DNA of 64,000 nt from Ectobius pallidus. Lineage: Eukaryota > Arthropoda > Insecta > Blattodea > Ectobiidae. Under the pieces are notes generated by a model. It was not told the DNA's origin, did no database searches, and saw only the letters and a list, made by a program, of their open reading frames with translations. Each line of letters starts with the position of its first letter. Position 1 is the first letter of the stretch. Made by a program: the position numbers and the translations under genes. The DNA lies in assembly GCA_964059195.1 (NCBI GenBank), contig CAXKWD010000003.1, forward strand, positions 194,270,174-194,334,173, in the 5' to 3' direction. Shown in pieces: positions 46,130-57,810 of the stretch.

Positions 46130-46890
46130 TCTTCACACTGGTTTCATTGTGGAAAGAGAAGTATGCTTGGAGTTATTAAAGTCATTACTTATCTCATTAT
46201 GGACTAACGTTTTATGAGACACCTCTCTTTTCACTACCATGTTCATCTCATAAAACTAGTATGTAATGAGATAAATAATTATAAAAATTATACCCTCCAT
46301 TTAATTTTAAACATATTATTTTCCCTAGAAAAATGTAATCTACAATTTTACAATACATAAAAATATTACAATCTATAATGAAAGTAAATTTATTTTGCAA
46401 TGCGTGTTCTTACATGTTCAGACCAAAATTAAAATTCTTTATCACAAAATTAAGTTTTTGGAGTTACTTGTCTTTAAACACACGCGAGAAGTATGACCAT
46501 ACAATCAAAGTATTTTAGTAGCTTCTCAAGATCCATCTAGTCTCAATTTCAATTTGGAAATGTTTTTGCAATTCTAGGACAAAGGACCATCACATACCAC
46601 ACTATAATATTCGGTTTCTATCACCATCATTTTCACTTTCATTTAGTTTTACTGAAACTGTTAAAAAATTCAAGTTTGTAAATACCAGACATGATAAATT
46701 TTGACCTCATAACAATTGCAGTTCACCACAACATATTTATCACACAGTATTTATAAAATTCATTAAGCAACTGATTTGTCATATTGTATTCTCTAGCAGC
46801 ATGCGACTAATTTCAAGTTGTTAATGATGCAATGAGTGACAAAATTCTTAAGGATCCAGCTGAAGTTTTATTTTATTTTATTTTTTTGAA
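46130..46890. other. intergenic stretch with nothing recognised
   Basis: The sequence is AT-rich; no repeat or frame can be supported. Confidence 0.5.
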
Positions 46891-46894
46891 GTAA

Positions 46895-47695
46895 AACTTC
46901 TTTTCTCGCAGTTGGGGTAAATCTGGAAAATCAGTCACAAAATCAGTCACACTCAAAACTACGTGTTTCGGAGCGGACTGAGCAGAAAACAATCAACTCA
47001 ATGATTAGGAGTAATCAAAGGAAATTTTTCAATGGCAATAGACAATTCCTAAGCAATCTAAAGGTATATTATCTATTTTATGGAACCCGGAGGTTGATTA
47101 CCGCGCAAATCCAAAATTAAAAAATACAAATTTCCAAAATTTAAAAAAACAAAATTAAATCTTAAAACATCCATAAATCCAAAATTTAATACATAATACA
47201 TTCCAAAATTTAGAAATAAAAAAATAAAAAATCGAAAATACCAAAATTGAAAAATCCAAAATTAAAAAACTAAAATACAAAATTAAAAAATACAAAAAAT
47301 AAAAAAATTCAAAGAATCAAATTTTAAAAAATCCAAAATTAAAAAATCAAAGATCCAAAATTTAAAAATTTAAATTCCAAAATTAAAAAATACAAATTTC
47401 CAAAATTTAAAAAACAAAATTAAAATTATAACATCCAAAAATCCAAAATTTAATAAATAATAAAAAAAATCAAAAAATAAACAATTCAAAGATCGAAAAT
47501 TTAAAAAAATCCTAAATTAAAAATTCAAAGATCCAAAATTAAAAAGTCCAAAATCGCAAATTAAAAAAGTTCAGAAACCCAATATTAAAAAGTCCAGTAA
47601 TGCAAAATTGAAAAAATCCAATAATAAAAAATTGAAAAAAGTAAAATAAAAAATAAAGTTTTACTTCTATCGCGTGGCTTTCCATGCACTCTTTT
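46895..47695. repeat. repeat with A-rich minisatellite core, copy 1
   Basis: The left flank contains gcagaaaacaatcaactcaa and the right flank ttttacttctatcgcgtgg. Between 47100 and 47650 is an irregular tandem array of about 13-17 bp units such as aaaatccaaaattaaa. A fragment at about 47030-47100 resembles the LINE tail at 55785-55860. Copy 2 is at 56820-57485. A ttac tetranucleotide tract follows at 47698-47720. Confidence 0.85.
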
Positions 47696-47867
47696 TTTAC
47701 TTACTTACTTACTTACCTACCTACTTGCAGGACAGTAATATTTTCTTGGGTTTTTATTGTTATGGTTATTGGGTTATTGTTATGGTAGGTGGCTTTGTTC
47801 GAAATAGGTACACTACCAGCAGCTTCTCATAAACTCTGGTTGATGCAAAGTCAACATGGCTCATCAG

Positions 47868-48601
47868 TAGACTTCGGATTTTAGGTAAAAACCTATTTTA
47901 ATCCTTAAGTGATATATGGACGAAAACTTGTATATGCATGTTTCATAAGTGACTATGCCTAAAACTGATACTTTTATAGGACCTAAAACAGCCTATTTTT
48001 ACGTTAGAGCCTAATATTGCCTTTTTGCTTGTTTTTTTCCTCTGAAGTTCAAAATAAGTTACTTTTTGTTATAAATTCTAGCATTTATTTTCAGTTCGTA
48101 CTGAATTTATCGCTCGGAATGTGCAGTACATGACACATTTGTGACATGGTTAAATAGTAAGGAATGTTTCGTCTTCAGGAGAAAAATTCCTTGGAATTCC
48201 CAAGAAAATGTAGTGTTTTTCTCACGACTCCCACATCCAGTTTAAAAAAAAGTAATTGTCTGAATCACTGAGAGATACAAGGGGTTGAATATGCTAGCGT
48301 GCATAGCTTCTGGGAGCAGGGATTAGGTTTTCACTGTTATGGTCGTAATACAGGCCCTAGTAATAGGACTATATGATTCTGTGTACCATAGGCCTATATC
48401 TGTGTTTTATCATGATTATTGATTAATGGTGACTTCAATAAATATAATATTCTGCTTTGCAATGAGATATTTCAGAAAATTGGCAACTTAACGATTTTAT
48501 AAGAGACTATTTTACGATTTTTAGAACCTATTTTCCAATTTTTAGAGCCTATTTTAGGTACCTAACACAGCATTTTTAGCGACCTAAAAGTCCGAAGTCT
48601 A
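47868..48601. mobile_element. non-autonomous hAT (tagacttcgg family)
   Basis: The perfect 8-bp duplication ctcatcag lies at 47860-47867 and 48602-48609. The ends tagacttcggattttaggt and acctaaaagtccgaagtcta are inverted with one mismatch and a one-base gap. The interior repeats (g)cctattttac-like motifs. No ORF. Confidence 0.9.
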
Positions 48602-48736
48602 CTCATCAGCTATAATAGAGATGTGCATTATTTACAAATATAGTAATTTTGCTATCTGAAAGTAAGGGTTCAGGAAGGAGTGCTTGCACACCCTTTTGGA
48701 TCCTTCAAGCAGTGCCACTGACTCTTGGTGTAGCTA

Positions 48737-51105
48737 CAGTGCATGCCACTTATTGTAATCACTTCGGGACGCTGCTAATCTGTTAATATTAACCGATTGA
48801 TAACAGCAGCCGAAGGAATTAAATGTTGGTCATTTATTCATACAAAACAGAATTAAAAGCTATTTATTCATAAAATAATATGTAACTGTGAATCATTGAA
48901 CCACTTGTAATAGACTGCAAGCAGCTATTTTTTCAACCAGTAACAAAGTTTTTAATTGTGTTATTTTCCTTTAGAAATCCATTAACCAATACTTCATACT
49001 CTGTTACGAGTTATGAGTGTTTTTGGAAGTCTATTCTGACCTGTGGTGAACACCACTTGGCAAAACATCTAACACCTGTCTGCTCAAGTATTTTCATTGT
49101 ACACTAGCCACCACCAGGCCCGACGAGAGTAGGGTTGCCACCTTTTGGTAAGGCTAAGGAGGGACACTTATCGAATATATGCAGATCGCCGATCTTCATA
49201 CCTAAATTTGTACACGGAACAATTTATTAATAACTGAAAGACGGATTATATTACAAAGCCAAAACTGAATAGGCTATGTAACAGTAACACTAACATTAGA
49301 AAAGAAAAGGTTAGCAAAATAATTTAAAAAAGCCTGGGCAAATTCATGACTTGAAGCTGTATTTCTTGTTTGATTTGGCAGCTTCTAATAGTTGTTTGTT
49401 CTGTTTCACCCTCACTAAATAATCTTTGCAGGTATCTGTAACATTTGTAGAAATGATTTCACTCTTTATGAGGTCAGCTGAGCACCTGTTTCTGGATTCT
49501 GTCCATTTTAGATTCAAGAGAGAGAAAACTCTTTCCACAAAGGCATTCCTACCAGGAATGCTCAGAACAAAGCATTTGAGACTGGGAATGTGTTCTTTAC
49601 TTTAGTAGCATTTATTATATCTGAACTAAAGCAGAATTCCTCATATAGGCCTAACTCATCCAAATTAACATCAGATTCTACATTATGTGCCTTCACAGAG
49701 TCTTTGAGATGTTTGAAAGATTCAAGTTTTTCAGTGTGCCATAAAGATTGTTTTCTGTGAAGTCAAATACTTTCTCTAAGGAACTTAAAGCTTTCTCAAA
49801 AATTTCAAAAAACAATGTACACTCATAGACATGTTTCGAAAAAATTATGAACATTGGCAATCCAGACTCTGACTAGATAATGGCTTACCACTAAGTTTAG
49901 GAATAACAGGAGAAATATTTAATTAGTTCTTACTCAACGAACGACACATAAAACACACAGAGAACGTGGATTCAAATTACAACTGATAACACTACACACG
50001 TCTTGCTGTGCTATATTTCCAGAAGGAACTGTACTTGGCAAATCAGTGCCATCATATGATCTGTTTTCGGTAATTCCCCGTCGGATCACCAGTTAATGGC
50101 TCGCACGCTGGTTGTACAGATCACTGACATACCCCAAGAATGCCCGCGCGACTTATACAAATAAATTACAAAGAATAACATCATGGGCGGTGATTTCAAT
50201 GCTGCCAACACGATACATTTTAGCGATGGAACGACATCGATATCTTGACCATGAGACGAAATTCACAAAAGACGCCACCAAGAATTGCTGTCTCATATTT
50301 TGTTTTGGAATAATTTGGCGTCCCACAATATAATGCGTCCCTCTTAGGCATAATTCGGGACGCTGAAAATGTCTTTAAAATGCGGGATGTCCCGCCTAAT
50401 TCGGGACAGGTGGCAACCCTAGACGAGAGGGAGGGGCAGCCGGGGCCCAGGCCCCAAAAGGGGACCCAGCAGACCAGGTTTTATTTTTTATCTTCTAAAG
50501 TGATTCTTTAAAAAAATTGGTTATGTCAATAAATAGCTTGTGTTTTATGTATTTATTTAAACTGCATTGTCCTGTCGTATAACGGTGATGTGAATTAATC
50601 TGTTATCTGAAACAGATTATTCTTGAAGAAAAATTGTTATTTTTGAAAAGTAGAAGCAGAAATCCTTTTGGACTTACAGTAGGCCTCACTAATGTTCAGC
50701 ATTTAAAATAATTTTTAGAAGATTAATTTTGGTACATACAGATGAAATTGTTCCTAATTAGAACATTTTAATGCATTTTTCCGTTTCATGCTCCTTGCTT
50801 CCGAATATATGAATCTTATAGAACCTAAAAAGGGCTAAATCGGACTGAAGAGCATAAAAGGGGCTAAGGAAGACTTTTTATGAAAACTAGGAGCTGAAGA
50901 GGACTTTGCAAAAAAAAAAAAAAAAAAAAAAAATTAAATAGATTTTCCAATTTAATGCAAAGGAAAATAAATATGTGAAAGACACAATAAATTTGTTCAA
51001 TGTATCAGTATTAATCCAGCAGTCCCGCATTACGGGACTTCATAAAAGTGATAACATTACCTGATTGATAACATTATCCATGATTACATTAAGCGGCATT
51101 CACTG
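48737..51105. mobile_element. pogo-like TIR element, copy 2, split by a hAT
   Basis: It is flanked by TA (48735-48736, 51106-51107). The ends cagtgcatgccacttattgt and aagcggcattcactg are inverted. It shares 5' and 3' thirds with copy 1. The hAT at 49130-50421 interrupts it. After the hAT, 50430-50760 is unrelated to copy 1, and a run of about 28 A lies at 50907-50933. Confidence 0.75.
49130..50421 (-). mobile_element. hAT element with dimerisation-domain remnant
   Basis: The perfect 8-bp duplication gacgagag flanks the element (49122-49129, 50422-50429). The ends tagggttgccacc and ggtggcaaccct+a are inverted. The minus-strand frame at 49538-49344 reads MERVFSLLNLKWTESRNRCS, then ADLIKSEIISTN: the conserved ERVFS/ERxFS..N....RN.......... 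segment of the hAT C-terminal dimerisation domain. Most of the transposase is missing or decayed. Confidence 0.9.
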
Positions 51106-51274
51106 TATAGCATGAGTGATCTCAATAAACTTAAATTCCACTTCCAACATGTGAAATTTTCTTCAATCGTCGTATTAAATGAAGAATTACCCTTGAAAAA
51201 TGAAATAGCATTTCGTGAACCATGTTTTTAATTTCTTGTTTCTCTTGTCTACTTCATCTATACAAAAATAAACT

Positions 51275-51500
51275 AAATGAAACTCCATGGCACTCCATAC
51301 CTGAAGGCACGAACAGATGGCAGGATTGGGGGGCATTAGTCAGCATGCCAACAGCCATTGCTGTTAATGATGGTTTCCATGACTGGAGCCACTACTTCTT
51401 AATCCTCAGTTTGAATCACAAGACTGAGTGCACCCCGTTCCATGCCTCCATACCCCAGAAAAATCTGAGGTACCAGGGATGGAACCACGCAGCTGGTCGC
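51275..51500 (-). mobile_element. SINE copy, diverged
   Basis: Read on the minus strand it matches the 56040-56352 SINE: atctgaggtaccaggg region, tgagtgcacccc, gtcagcatgcc, caatcctgccatct and a 3' end at ggagtttcattt. The tRNA-like head is largely lost. Confidence 0.72.
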
Positions 51501-51601
51501 TTCAGATATTGAAATCCAAAATTTACTGTAATCAATTTCCTACTTATGCATAAGAGATGAATAAATCTTAAATGTTTTATATTTTTATGCTTAGTTTACA
51601 G

Positions 51602-52816
51602 ATGGAGTCAAAGCAACAGATTTTTCGAAGAACTCGCTCGCTTGACTTAACTGATTCATTAGACAGAATCGAGCGCCGGCGCAAGCGCAGAGAACAATTT
51701 CTGGAGAACAGAGCCAAATTTGATGTGACACTTCCTCCAGTTTCAAAATATTCCAACACATCTCCATATGTTAAACCTCTCCAGCCTTCTAATGACAATG
51801 AAACAAGCTCCATGGCCTTCATCAGTGAACTGATTCAGAGACTCACTATAGATCCTGAGACTCAGCCCTGTAAAAGCCCTGCTGTCAATGCACCATCTTT
51901 GTTAAGTGAAACAACTTCATTTGATGCTCCACTCGTGGCAGAATCCATCAGAACCAATATGTTAGAGAGGGAAGGCACTCAGAACTTGACTGGAAAGATG
52001 CTAACTCCAGAGTCTAAGGTTCAGCAAACCAAAAATTCATCTGTTTATGCAGTGCCTTTATATCTACCAGAATATTTCTTGAGCCAGCCACCAACACCTT
52101 CAACAGAATATGTGAGGGACAATAAGCAGAGTTACTCTGTAGAGGCTGATAGTAAAATTTCAGTACCTTTTAGCCAAGCAGATAATACTTTTGAAGGAGT
52201 AACCTTAAGAAGACCATCGGCTTTTTTAAAAACTGATCAGAATTCAAATTCTTCCTTCACCCTACTTAGACCTTCATCGTTTGATGCTTTACCAGTAACA
52301 GAATCTGTCAAGACTACACCAACAATGGCCTTTGCCCACAGTCCTACACTTCCAAGATGGACTGACATCGCTAAAACATCTCCCTTGCTACAAACAGCAA
52401 ATGCCACTAAACCCAATGGAACATCACCCGAATACCAATCTCGGATTCCATTACCAACAGATTCAAACCTAATCCAGACCAAGCAACTGTCTTCGCACAA
52501 AGCAAGTGTTCTCTGCAGATCGTCATCACTCCAGCAGGTCCCTGCAGTGGAGAGCAACAAGAAGTGCATAAGCACCTCCTCTGACATTTCTCATAGCAGA
52601 CAACAAAACTGGAGAAATCAAGTTGTAAGGGCTTCTCAGGAAATCGGCAGTAAGGATCACATATCAAATAAATTTGGAAACAGATATTTTGATGTTGTTC
52701 AAAGTCCTAAACTTGATCGACGTTATGGCTCAAATTTGCTAACATTTCCTCGTAGGTCTCTTACACCAACTATCCCTGTGAAATCACTTGTGCAGAAATT
52801 TTCATCTGAAAAGTAA
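51602..52816 (+). CDS. uncharacterised Ser/Thr/Pro-rich protein, single long terminal exon
   Basis: 404 codons open from ATG 51602 to TAA 52814-52816. The exon may start here: cttagtttacag ends at 51601, a good acceptor, and ATG is the first codon after it, so either the start codon or an internal Met. Residues 10-41 form a highly charged segment (TRSLDLTDSLDRIERRRKRR). The rest is rich in S, T, P, Q and N with no membrane segment, probably disordered. A motif repeats: SFDAPLVAESIRT (residues 106-118) and SFDALPVTESVKT (226-238), and TLRRPSAF with TLLRPSSF. The C-terminus is RSLTPTIPVKSLVQKFSSEK. I do not recognise the family. Codon use and length make it clearly a gene. Confidence 0.82.
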   Translation: MESKQQIFRRTRSLDLTDSLDRIERRRKRREQFLENRAKFDVTLPPVSKYSNTSPYVKPLQPSNDNETSSMAFISELIQRLTIDPETQPCKSPAVNAPSLLSETTSFDAPLVAESIRTNMLEREGTQNLTGKMLTPESKVQQTKNSSVYAVPLYLPEYFLSQPPTPSTEYVRDNKQSYSVEADSKISVPFSQADNTFEGVTLRRPSAFLKTDQNSNSSFTLLRPSSFDALPVTESVKTTPTMAFAHSPTLPRWTDIAKTSPLLQTANATKPNGTSPEYQSRIPLPTDSNLIQTKQLSSHKASVLCRSSSLQQVPAVESNKKCISTSSDISHSRQQNWRNQVVRASQEIGSKDHISNKFGNRYFDVVQSPKLDRRYGSNLLTFPRRSLTPTIPVKSLVQKFSSEK

Positions 52817-53095
52817 AGATCAATTCAGTTCAGTTTGTTACACCTCTAGATCAAAGCCTATTCAAAAATGTATAGGAAAGACCAGGGATAGTTGTCACAC
52901 ATTTTGGTTTGTGTTTTTTAAATTATTTACTTTCTTAAAACTTATTTCAATTTTTTTTTTTGTATTTATTTTCTTTAGGATACTAAAAACAGAGAAATCT
53001 GATATTATATTTTTAAAAGCTGTAGAATTCGTATATAAACTATGTTTGTAGAAATATTATAAACACCAATATAAGTAAAATCGTGAAGTTGATAG
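52817..53095 (+). other. probable 3' UTR of the 51602 gene
   Basis: Non-coding AT-rich sequence with T-rich tracts. No canonical AATAAA is visible before the next repeat at 53103; tatataaac at about 53032 is the closest A-rich signal. The actual end is undetermined. Confidence 0.35.
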
Positions 53096-53417
53096 TTATC
53101 TACAGTGAGGGAAGTGAGGCGGTATGAAATATTGGCACTGGTTTCTAAGGTCCAATGGCATACCGGCAATGGTTTCAATGTTCAGATAGCATACCAGCAC
53201 TGGAAATTGAAGAAAAGTACCTTTGTAGCAAAGAGTAGACCCTATTATCTGTTTGAGTCATTCATCCATTGGTATGCTTTCACCAGTAGCCATTGCCAGC
53301 ATAGAAGGCTGTAACCAGTAACTTATGATGGCCTATGTTGCCATCTTAACGTTTAAATAGGTATTATATAATATTAAGTTGTATTGGAAGTTAACACAGT
53401 GAAGTTATATAACATAA

Positions 53418-53890
53418 TAATTATATAAGAGTTGAATTTTATACACAAAAACTTAACTTTTGATGTAGTTTACCTGTACTAGTTCGGCACCTTCGCTACC
53501 ATTGTCAGCAGCTATTTTTTAACTGCCGTGGCACCCTTCCACAGACGTGGTACACACTTTGAGATGTGGTCCTCAATGGTCAGGATATCGAAGTTTATCA
53601 GTTGGTTCCCTTTCTTGTGAATAAAAATCCTTTCCCAGACCGAAAACTCCTTGTGTCCACAGACACATTTTAGTAGTTCTGGATACCTGTCTACTTCATG
53701 TCCATCATCCCAAAAGTGTGCTGCTGATCTGTCTGTATTTTGATATTTGATGTGTCTTAGGTGTTCTTTAGTTCTGACTTCTAATGTCCTCTTGGTTTTT
53801 CCTATATAGACTTTTTCGCAATCATTATATTTAAATTGGTAGATGCTTGATTTTTTTACTGTGGTGGGGGTTCTCTAAATTTGTATATTT
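53418..53890 (-). mobile_element. Penelope-like GIY-YIG endonuclease end, minus-strand copy
   Basis: The minus-strand frame from about 53845 to the TAG at 53512-53514 reads IYQFKYNDCEKVYIGKTKRT, then LEVRTKEHLRHIKYQNTDRS, AAHFWDDGHEVDRYPELLKC and EFSVWERIFIHKKGNQLIN. The spacing Y..F...DC..VYIGKTKR.L..R..EH is the GIY-YIG nuclease module at the C-terminus of Penelope-like retroelements, where it makes the nick for target-primed reverse transcription. No reverse transcriptase is attached. The upstream frame has a stop. Confidence 0.88.
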
Positions 53891-53929
53891 GAGTACTCTA
53901 TAGTTTGAAGGTCTTTAGAAAACCTACTC

Positions 53930-54370
53930 TAATCTACAAATTTAGAGAACCCCACCGCAGTAAAAAATGAGGCCTCTACCAATTTAAATGTAATGATTGT
54001 GAAAAAGTCTGCATAGGAAAAACCAAGAGGACATTAGAAGTCAGAACTAAAGAACACATAAGACACATCAGATTTCAACATGCAGACAGATCAGTGGCAC
54101 ACTTTTGGGGTGATGGACAGGGATCCAGAACTACTAAAATGTGTCCTTGGACACAAGAAGCTTTCGGTCTGGGAAAAGATTTTTGTTCACAAGAAGGGGA
54201 GCCAACTGATGAGGACCTCATCTCAAAGTCTGTACCATGTCTGCGGGAGGGTGCCACGGCAGTTGAAGTATAGCTGTTGACAATGGTAGCGAAAGCGCCG
54301 AAACTAGTTCAGGTAAACTATACCAAAAGTGAAGTTTTTGTGTAAAATCCAACTCTTATATAATTATTAA
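53930..54370 (+). mobile_element. Penelope-like GIY-YIG endonuclease end, plus-strand copy
   Basis: The frame from 53971 reads GLYQFKCNDCEKVCIGKTKR, then TLEVRTKEHIRHIRFQHADR. A stop lies just before GLY, and a frameshift at about 54115 breaks the rest. Here the GIY motif is preserved as GLY, but the YIG tyrosine is Cys. The tail after TAG at 54271 contains aactagttcaggtaaactat and caactcttatataattatta, as in the other two copies. It is head-to-head with the minus copy, 40-45 bp apart. Confidence 0.85.
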
Positions 54371-55779
54371 GTTATTAAATACATTTAAAATACCTGTAAA
54401 ACAATTTCATACATTTCACTAAGGTTCGGATGTTTATGACCTAAAAATTGGAAAATATGACTGTAAATATGACCTTAAAAATGACAAAATATGACCCAAA
54501 AATCCTACATATACCTACTTAAAAGAACGTATTATCTAAAAATAAATGTTCCAATTTAAAACTATTAATGACACTAAACTATTGCATCACATTAATTCCA
54601 TCAGATCATAACTTTTTAACAATTTTACATGTGATTTACAGGTTTATTTGTAAAGAACTTCTAATCTGTTAAAGTTTCCAGATACCACTGCAAATGTTAA
54701 CTGAAAATATTTTTAAAACATATTATTAGAACTTGTTAACAACAACAAGGAGGAAGATGTAATTGTAATATTACTTGTTATTGTCCCTTCACATTTCAGT
54801 TAACAGTAAAACCAAAATATTCATGATAATATTAAGTCGACATTTAGTTCACATAGGCCTACTGCATAATTGTGCTCTTTTACCGAATTTATAGCTGAAA
54901 TATGATGTTAAATTATGAATGTGACCAAAATATGACCAAGACCATGAAAATGACCAAATTATGACTTTATATGCAAAATAAAAATGTTCTGATTAGGATA
55001 CTACATGTGCAATTCATGTTTAATTTGTGTTTTCAGTGAGAATGGAGGTCATGATAGAAATATGACGTAATAATTATGTTGTAAGGGAGGGGGCTTTTCT
55101 CAAATTGAGGTATGATAGGGAAAAATTTGGGATAGCATACCGCCTCTGGTTTTTTCTCCACTTCCTTCACTGGTTATCTAACCTTAAATGCATATCACAC
55201 ACTAGGAAGGTACTGGTAAGCAGGCATACTGTCATACCATACATGAAGTTGTAAATGTAAAGGATTAGAAAGTTAAAAAGTGTTGGTTCAGAATTGGATT
55301 TACAGTTATTCAACCTTCGAACTAAAACTATTGGTATTTATGGGAGTTTATGTCACTGATAGCTAAAATTGTACCTGCATATCTTTTAGAGTTACCTGTA
55401 GCCGAAAATCTTAGTTTTGCAATAAAATATGAAACTTATTTCATGCGTTTTCCATCATGCCGGAGGAATAAAATAACATTATTATTTTGTAAATTCTAAT
55501 AGATATTAGCAAAACAGCCTTAAAACTCGACAATTATTAATAGCCTACAGAAGTATCCCTCCTGAGATAGCCTTATATAATAAGAAGGTCTTCTGTTGGG
55601 GAAAATATAAACATTAGCTATAAAAGAGTAAACTAATTAGTGTGTCAGAGAAATTGGTATCTAGGATTTAACCTAAAACTATAGACGTGATTATTTGTTA
55701 TGGATGTGAGGTCAAAATGACCACTCAGAGTTAAGGGGCTTTTAATAATGAAAACGCTTATGAAATACTTACTTACTTA

Positions 55780-56400
55780 CTCAGTGGCAATAAACAATTC
55801 CTCAGCAAGCTACAGGAATATTATTTATTTTATGGAACCCAAAGGTTCATTGCCACGCTTACCTGAGCCTGCCATTCAACCCTATTCTGTGCTAACTCCA
55901 TCAAACCATCCCTTGCAAATCCTCTACTTTTCTTAAATCTATCCTAATATTGTCCTTCCACCTACATCTAGGTCTTCCAAGGGGTCTTTTCACTTCGGGT
56001 CTCCTGTCAATACTTTTTAGGTATGTCTTTCCTCCCCCAGTCCGCCGGCGTGGTCTTGTGGTTAGCGTCGCTGACTACAGATCCGTCGGCCCGGGTTCGA
56101 TTCCCGGTACCTCCTCGGATTTTTCTGAGGTAGGGAGGTCTGGTAGGGGTGCACTCAGCCTCGTGATTCAAAATTGAGGAGCTACTTGATAGAGAAGTAG
56201 CGGCTCCGGTCAAGAAAACCACCATTAACGGCCATGGGTGTCGGCATGCTGACCACATGCCCCCAATCCTGCCATCTGCCTACGGGAGATGACGCAGCGG
56301 TCGGGTGGTAGGCCAAGTCCCTCCAGGGATGTAGCGCCACGGAGTTTAGTTTTTTCCTCCCCCATGCATGCAACATGTCCAGCCCATTTCATCTTCCATG
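55780..56400 (-). mobile_element. LINE 3' terminal fragment, host of a SINE
   Basis: The minus strand at about 55990-55790 reads RPLGRPRCRWKDNIRIDLRK and later VSVAMNLWVP. GRPR.RW.DNI..DL.......W......R.R.......AMNL is the conserved tail of an arthropod LINE-type ORF. The SINE at 56040-56352 interrupts it. A piece of the same tail lies at 47030-47100. Confidence 0.65.
56040..56352 (+). mobile_element. complete tRNA-derived SINE
   Basis: A perfect 12-bp duplication tttcctccccca lies at 56028-56039 and 56353-56364. The head has A box tggtcttgtgg (56051-56061) and B box ggttcgattcc (56094-56104), the internal RNA polymerase III promoter. The body has gcatgctgaccacatgcccc and the 3' end gccacggagtttagtttttt. 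It is the reference copy for fragments at 14439, 18545 and 51275. Confidence 0.93.
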
Positions 56401-56819
56401 ATTTATTTATTCTTACTATATCTGGTGAAGAGTACAGGTTAATTTATTATTGCTCCCAGATATTTGAATTTGAATATATGAATTTTATTGAAGCAAATTA
56501 ACTTCTATATGTTTAGCAAACAAAGAATTATTTTTATTCCATCATTTTAAGGGGGTTTTTAGAGCACACAATTGAATCACTGCATCATAAATACCATGAA
56601 ATGCACTGTCTCAGAGATATGTTAATATTTTTCAAATGAATACTTAATTAACACAGACTTCATGTGCCTCTTACGAGTCTTAGACACTCACAAGACTCCC
56701 AACTAGATATTAATCACAGGTCTTCGTAATATGTGATTGAGTTCAAAATTGCAATACTTGAACTTACACCTTTTCCCCCTTAGAAACGAGACATACAGTT
56801 ATTCTGCCTTAGTATATTC

Positions 56820-57485
56820 ACTGCAAATTTTCCTTGTGAAACTTCTTTAGCTGCGGTAGAGGTAAATCGATAGCTTGTGTAACGCTCAAATTCATCACGA
56901 AATTAGTGTTATGCTCAAAATCATCACAAAATTAGTGAAGTGTGATGGAACGGATTGCACAGAAAACAATCAACTCAATGATTAGGCTTATCCAAAAATT
57001 AAAAAAATTAAAGATTTAAAAAACCTAAAAATCCATAGTTAAAAAATTAAAAATTCCAAAATTAAACGATCCAAAATTAAAAAGTTAAAAAATCCAAAAT
57101 TTGAAAATAAAATAAAAAAATAAATCAAATATCCAAAATTTAAACAATTCAAAATTGAAAAATAAAAATACATAATTTATCAAATAAAAAAATCCAAAAT
57201 TTAAAAATAAAAAATCCAAAATTTAAAAATCTAAAATTAAAAATTAAAAATTCCAAAAAATAAAAAATCAAAGATCTAAAATAAAAAAAAATTAAAAATC
57301 CAAAATTCCAAAATTAAACAAATTAAAAGATCAAAAATTTAAAAAATCCAAAATTAAAAAAGTCCAAAAACCCAATATTAAAAAGTCCAACAATCCAAAA
57401 TTGAAAAAATTAATTAATCCAGAATTGAAAAAAAAAATCAAAACAAGTTTCACTTCTGCCGCATGGCGTTCCACGCACACTTTTT
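56820..57485. repeat. repeat with A-rich minisatellite core, copy 2
   Basis: It shares with 46895-47695 the left flank (gcagaaaacaatcaactcaa), the array of aaaatccaaaattaaa-like units (about 57000-57430) and the right flank (ttcacttctgccgcatggcg). Confidence 0.85.
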
Positions 57486-57782
57486 TTCTTTTCTTATTGG
57501 TGTAAATAAGCAACAAGACTTTCTTTTCTCCAAGTTTTAATTCTGCCTTACCATCCCTTCCATAGAGATACCCAGAATTCTACATATAGGCCTAGGGGCT
57601 TCATGTGCCTCTAACGATTCTCAGACGAAAAATGTGTTTGTCACTAGCCTTGTGCAATGATGAAATTATTAATATAGAAATTATAGTACTTAATACTCTG
57701 TGCAGCTAATTTTGCTGATGTTCTTAGTATTACTGAATGCAATAAATGTAGGCCTATAAAAGCTCTACAAAGGAAACCATTG

Positions 57783-57810
57783 AAGAAGAAGAAGAAGAAG
57801 AAGAAGAAGA
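57783..57810 (+). repeat. GAA microsatellite
   Basis: Nine or so consecutive GAA units. The translated poly-Phe/Glu frames here are spurious. Confidence 0.95.

Larger units (their letters stand above)
53103..55172. mobile_element. TIR element (cagtgagggaagt family), copy 2, split by Penelope pair
   Basis: TA precedes the left end cagtgagggaagtgaggcgg. The right end is tggagaaaaaa-type sequence ending cttccttcactg, inverted. Its first 260 bp is the inverse of 18760-19034, so it lies in the opposite orientation to copy 1. The Penelope pair (53418-54370) sits inside. The remainder, 54380-55080, has repeated atgacc(a/t)aaatatgac motifs resembling hAT-type subterminal sequence. Confidence 0.55.

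Noticed and set aside
47100..47650. Regular short repeats considered as a CRISPR-like array
   Set aside because: Units are irregular, have no unique spacers and are nearly pure A/T; this is an eukaryotic minisatellite.
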